Shown: positions 62,801 through 64,000 of the stretch, piece by piece
Layout of the letters: every line of letters starts with the position of its first letter
How positions within the stretch are numbered: the first letter of the stretch is position 1
Assembly: GCA_024704765.1 (NCBI GenBank)
Contig: JAKMXF010000210.1
Location: forward strand, 496,001-560,000
DNA: 64,000 nucleotides
Reading direction: 5' to 3'
Source of the DNA: Oopsacas minuta
Taxonomy: Eukaryota > Porifera > Hexactinellida > Lyssacinosida > Leucopsacidae
Program-made: the position numbers and the translations under genes
The notes under the pieces: generated by a model
What the model saw: the letters and a program-made list of their open reading frames with translations, nothing else
Database searches by the model: none
What the model was told of the DNA's origin: nothing

Positions 62801-64000
62801 TTGAAGCCACTAGCGGGTAATGTTCATAACGGACTGAGAATTCTATACACAGAAGATGAGCCTCTAGATCTTGCTGGGGTGTGTGACGTTACCAAACCAC
62901 AGACTGGAATTACGTTTTTGTGTCCGAAGAGCAGTGAAACTTCTAAACTTGATTATCCACGGTTGATTGGGGTGGATATCAGTGGATGTATATTCGAATT
63001 TGAGTGGTACACAAAGCTAGCCTGTACTGAAACAGGAACACCTGTGTCTACTCCATGTGCTTTCCAGGACCCTGTTAGTGGATTTGTATTCTCTTTATTG
63101 TCTCTAGAAGGTACAACACCAGTGAAATATGATGGTGAGTTATTTTATACAATAAAACATCATAGAAATGCCGTGAGCACTTGAATACTTGAAGCAAAGT
63201 TTCGCGAAGTTTCGTACCTGAAAGGATATGCGCAAGGGTGCTTATTCAGTCAGAAAATTAGCCACGTATGCTCGTGAATTACTTAATTAACTTTTGCTGT
63301 AAAATTGCGCAAAAAAAATGCCCACGACAGGGATCGAACCTATGACATTCGGCTTATTAGACCGACGCTCTAACCAACTGAGCTACGTAGACAAATATTA
63401 TATTTTAATTCTAATTCAAAACTTTGTTAGTTGTCTTTCCAGTTCATCTAGACAAAAAGACTGCCCCCGACAGGGCTCGAACCTGTGACCTTGGGCTTAT
63501 TAGACCCACGCTCTAACCGACTGAGCTACGAGGGCAGATAATATTCCTTTCCAATTCACCAATTTTTATATCATGTTACAATTACACCCTTTCTATAGAG
63601 AATACAAACGCTGACTCTCCTTTCTTCTACCTATCTATATGCTCTACTATTGACTCAGATCTCCTTCAATCTTCTATAAACCCAAAGTCTGGGGCTGTTC
63701 TTCTTTACCCAAATACTGTATCTGATGCTAAGAACTCGAGTTTAGGAGAAGCTAACTCAAACCTGTTGTACAGTGATAGTGAGCTAATACAGCTCAGATA
63801 CATTGAAGGAAGTGCATGTTCAAGTGGCAAGGTTATGTATTAATGTTCACTTCCTTCATGAATACAATTGTTATTATTCTTATCGTTTTTCAGAAATCAA
63901 CTCTAATCACCTTTGTGTGTTCACATCTTATAGCCTCGAGTGTGTCTTACATTAGCTCTCTGCCATCAGATGACACCTGTCTATTTGAGTTTGAATACAA
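59804..64000 (+). CDS. CI-MPR/IGF2R-like multi-repeat receptor, 3' end outside window
   Basis: The gene encodes a secreted or membrane receptor built from repeats of the cation-independent mannose-6-phosphate receptor type. Exons: 59804-60169, 60230-60682, 60744-61049, 61169-61646, 61705-61973, 62036-62368, 62410-62712, 62774-63134, 63599-63831 and 63894 to beyond 64000. All introns are GT-AG, mostly 41-62 bp, phases consistent. A signal peptide covers about 1-21. Repeat landmarks recur: YxLNIC-like (YRLSICSAL, YLNVC, FILNLC), a Cys-containing V/A-C strand, (L/M)xYxxGxxC (LSYHRGDVC, MSYEGGDTC) and Cys-x-(Y/F)-x-F-E-W (CSYFFEW, CFYEFQW). Roughly five or more repeats are in view. The intact mannose-phosphate-binding residues were not checked. 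Endosomal delivery of lysosomal enzymes is the family's role. Confidence 0.85.
62010..62030. repeat. (ATT)n microsatellite in an intron
   Basis: About seven ATT units fill a third of the 62 bp intron 61974-62035, close to its 3' end. Confidence 0.8.
63319..63392 (-). tRNA. tRNA-Ile (anticodon AAT), copy 1
   Basis: Read on the minus strand this 74-nt sequence folds as a cloverleaf: acceptor GTCTACG with CGTGGGC (two G-U and one A-U pair), D arm TAGCTCAGTTGGTTAGAGC, anticodon arm TCGGT-CTAATAA-GCCGA, T arm ATAGG-TTCGATC-CCTGT, discriminator A. The loop gives anticodon AAT, isoleucine. A box (TAGCTCAGTTGG) and B box (GGTTCGATCCC) are intact; eight T residues follow the 3' end as a Pol III terminator. 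It lies in the 464 bp intron 63135-63598 of the receptor gene, antisense to it. No intron and no encoded CCA are present. Confidence 0.93.
63462..63535 (-). tRNA. tRNA-Ile (anticodon AAT), copy 2
   Basis: This second 74-nt cloverleaf on the minus strand has a stronger acceptor stem (GCCCTCG with CGGGGGC), D arm TAGCTCAGTCGGTTAGAGC, anticodon arm TGGGT-CTAATAA-GCCCA (AAT, isoleucine), T arm ACAGG-TTCGAGC-CCTGT and discriminator A. The B box GGTTCGAGCCC is intact and a T5 run follows the 3' end. It lies 69 bp from copy 1 in the same intron. The two copies are similar but not identical, so the duplication is not recent or the copies have been free to drift. Confidence 0.95.

Noticed and set aside
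63181-63260. Short inverted repeat around TTCGCGAA near the tRNA genes
   Set aside because: Only eight bases are strictly palindromic; no element boundaries or target duplications were found.

Overview
The window is nuclear DNA of an animal, and most likely of an early-branching one; a sponge with a compact genome, such as a glass sponge, fits best, but this is inference. The reasons are: AT-rich sequence; GT-AG introns that are mostly only 41-90 bp; many intronless genes; metazoan families (RIM-binding protein, transglutaminase, collagen-like matrix proteins, muscleblind, CNC/Maf-like bZIP, cation-independent mannose-6-phosphate receptor repeats); and eukaryotic tRNA genes with internal A and B boxes. 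No bacterial, viral or CRISPR features were seen.

Layout. 1-5 kb: 3' part of a RIM-binding protein gene, SDHAF4, and a six-exon transglutaminase. 5.6-10.9 kb: a 1758-residue secreted Ig / collagen / VWA protein on the minus strand. 11-22.4 kb: a plus-strand run of POLR3K, TMTC3, ATPAF1, a VWA5A-like VIT/VWA protein, RFC3, an MCCC2-like carboxyltransferase with an altered C-terminal half, and an aldo-keto reductase. 22.8-27.9 kb: a 1725-residue paralogue of the collagen/VWA protein, also on the minus strand, sharing a nearly identical 448 bp tract with the first. 28.4-35.6 kb: ANKMY2, an unrecognised two-exon gene, a small CNC/Maf-like bZIP gene and a TLC-like membrane protein, with long gene-free stretches. 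36-44 kb: a divergent seven-exon alpha-tubulin on the minus strand, an Atos (FAM214) gene and a six-exon muscleblind gene. 45-49 kb: TSEN54, a protein with three ubiquitin-like folds, and DPH1. 49-54 kb: an ankyrin-repeat TRP-like channel on the minus strand and a seven-exon RAB5. 54.5-59 kb: a FASTK/RAP-domain protein and SUCO. From 59.8 kb to the end: at least ten exons of a multi-repeat mannose-6-phosphate-receptor-like gene, with two tRNA-Ile genes nested antisense in one intron.

The genes are mostly unrelated housekeeping and cell-biology genes. The linked pairs are the two collagen/VWA matrix paralogues and, loosely, genes of vesicle traffic and mitochondria. The most unusual items are the collagen/VWA pair with its conversion-like tract, a RAB5 intron whose ends read AT-AA with U12-type signals, a pogo/Tigger-like MITE just upstream of POLR3K, intron-nested tRNA genes, an alpha-tubulin lacking the Lys40 acetylation site, and a carboxyltransferase that has lost its C-terminal glycine-rich oxyanion motif. 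Exon boundaries were read by hand from splice signals, reading phase and family alignment from memory; none was tested against transcripts.
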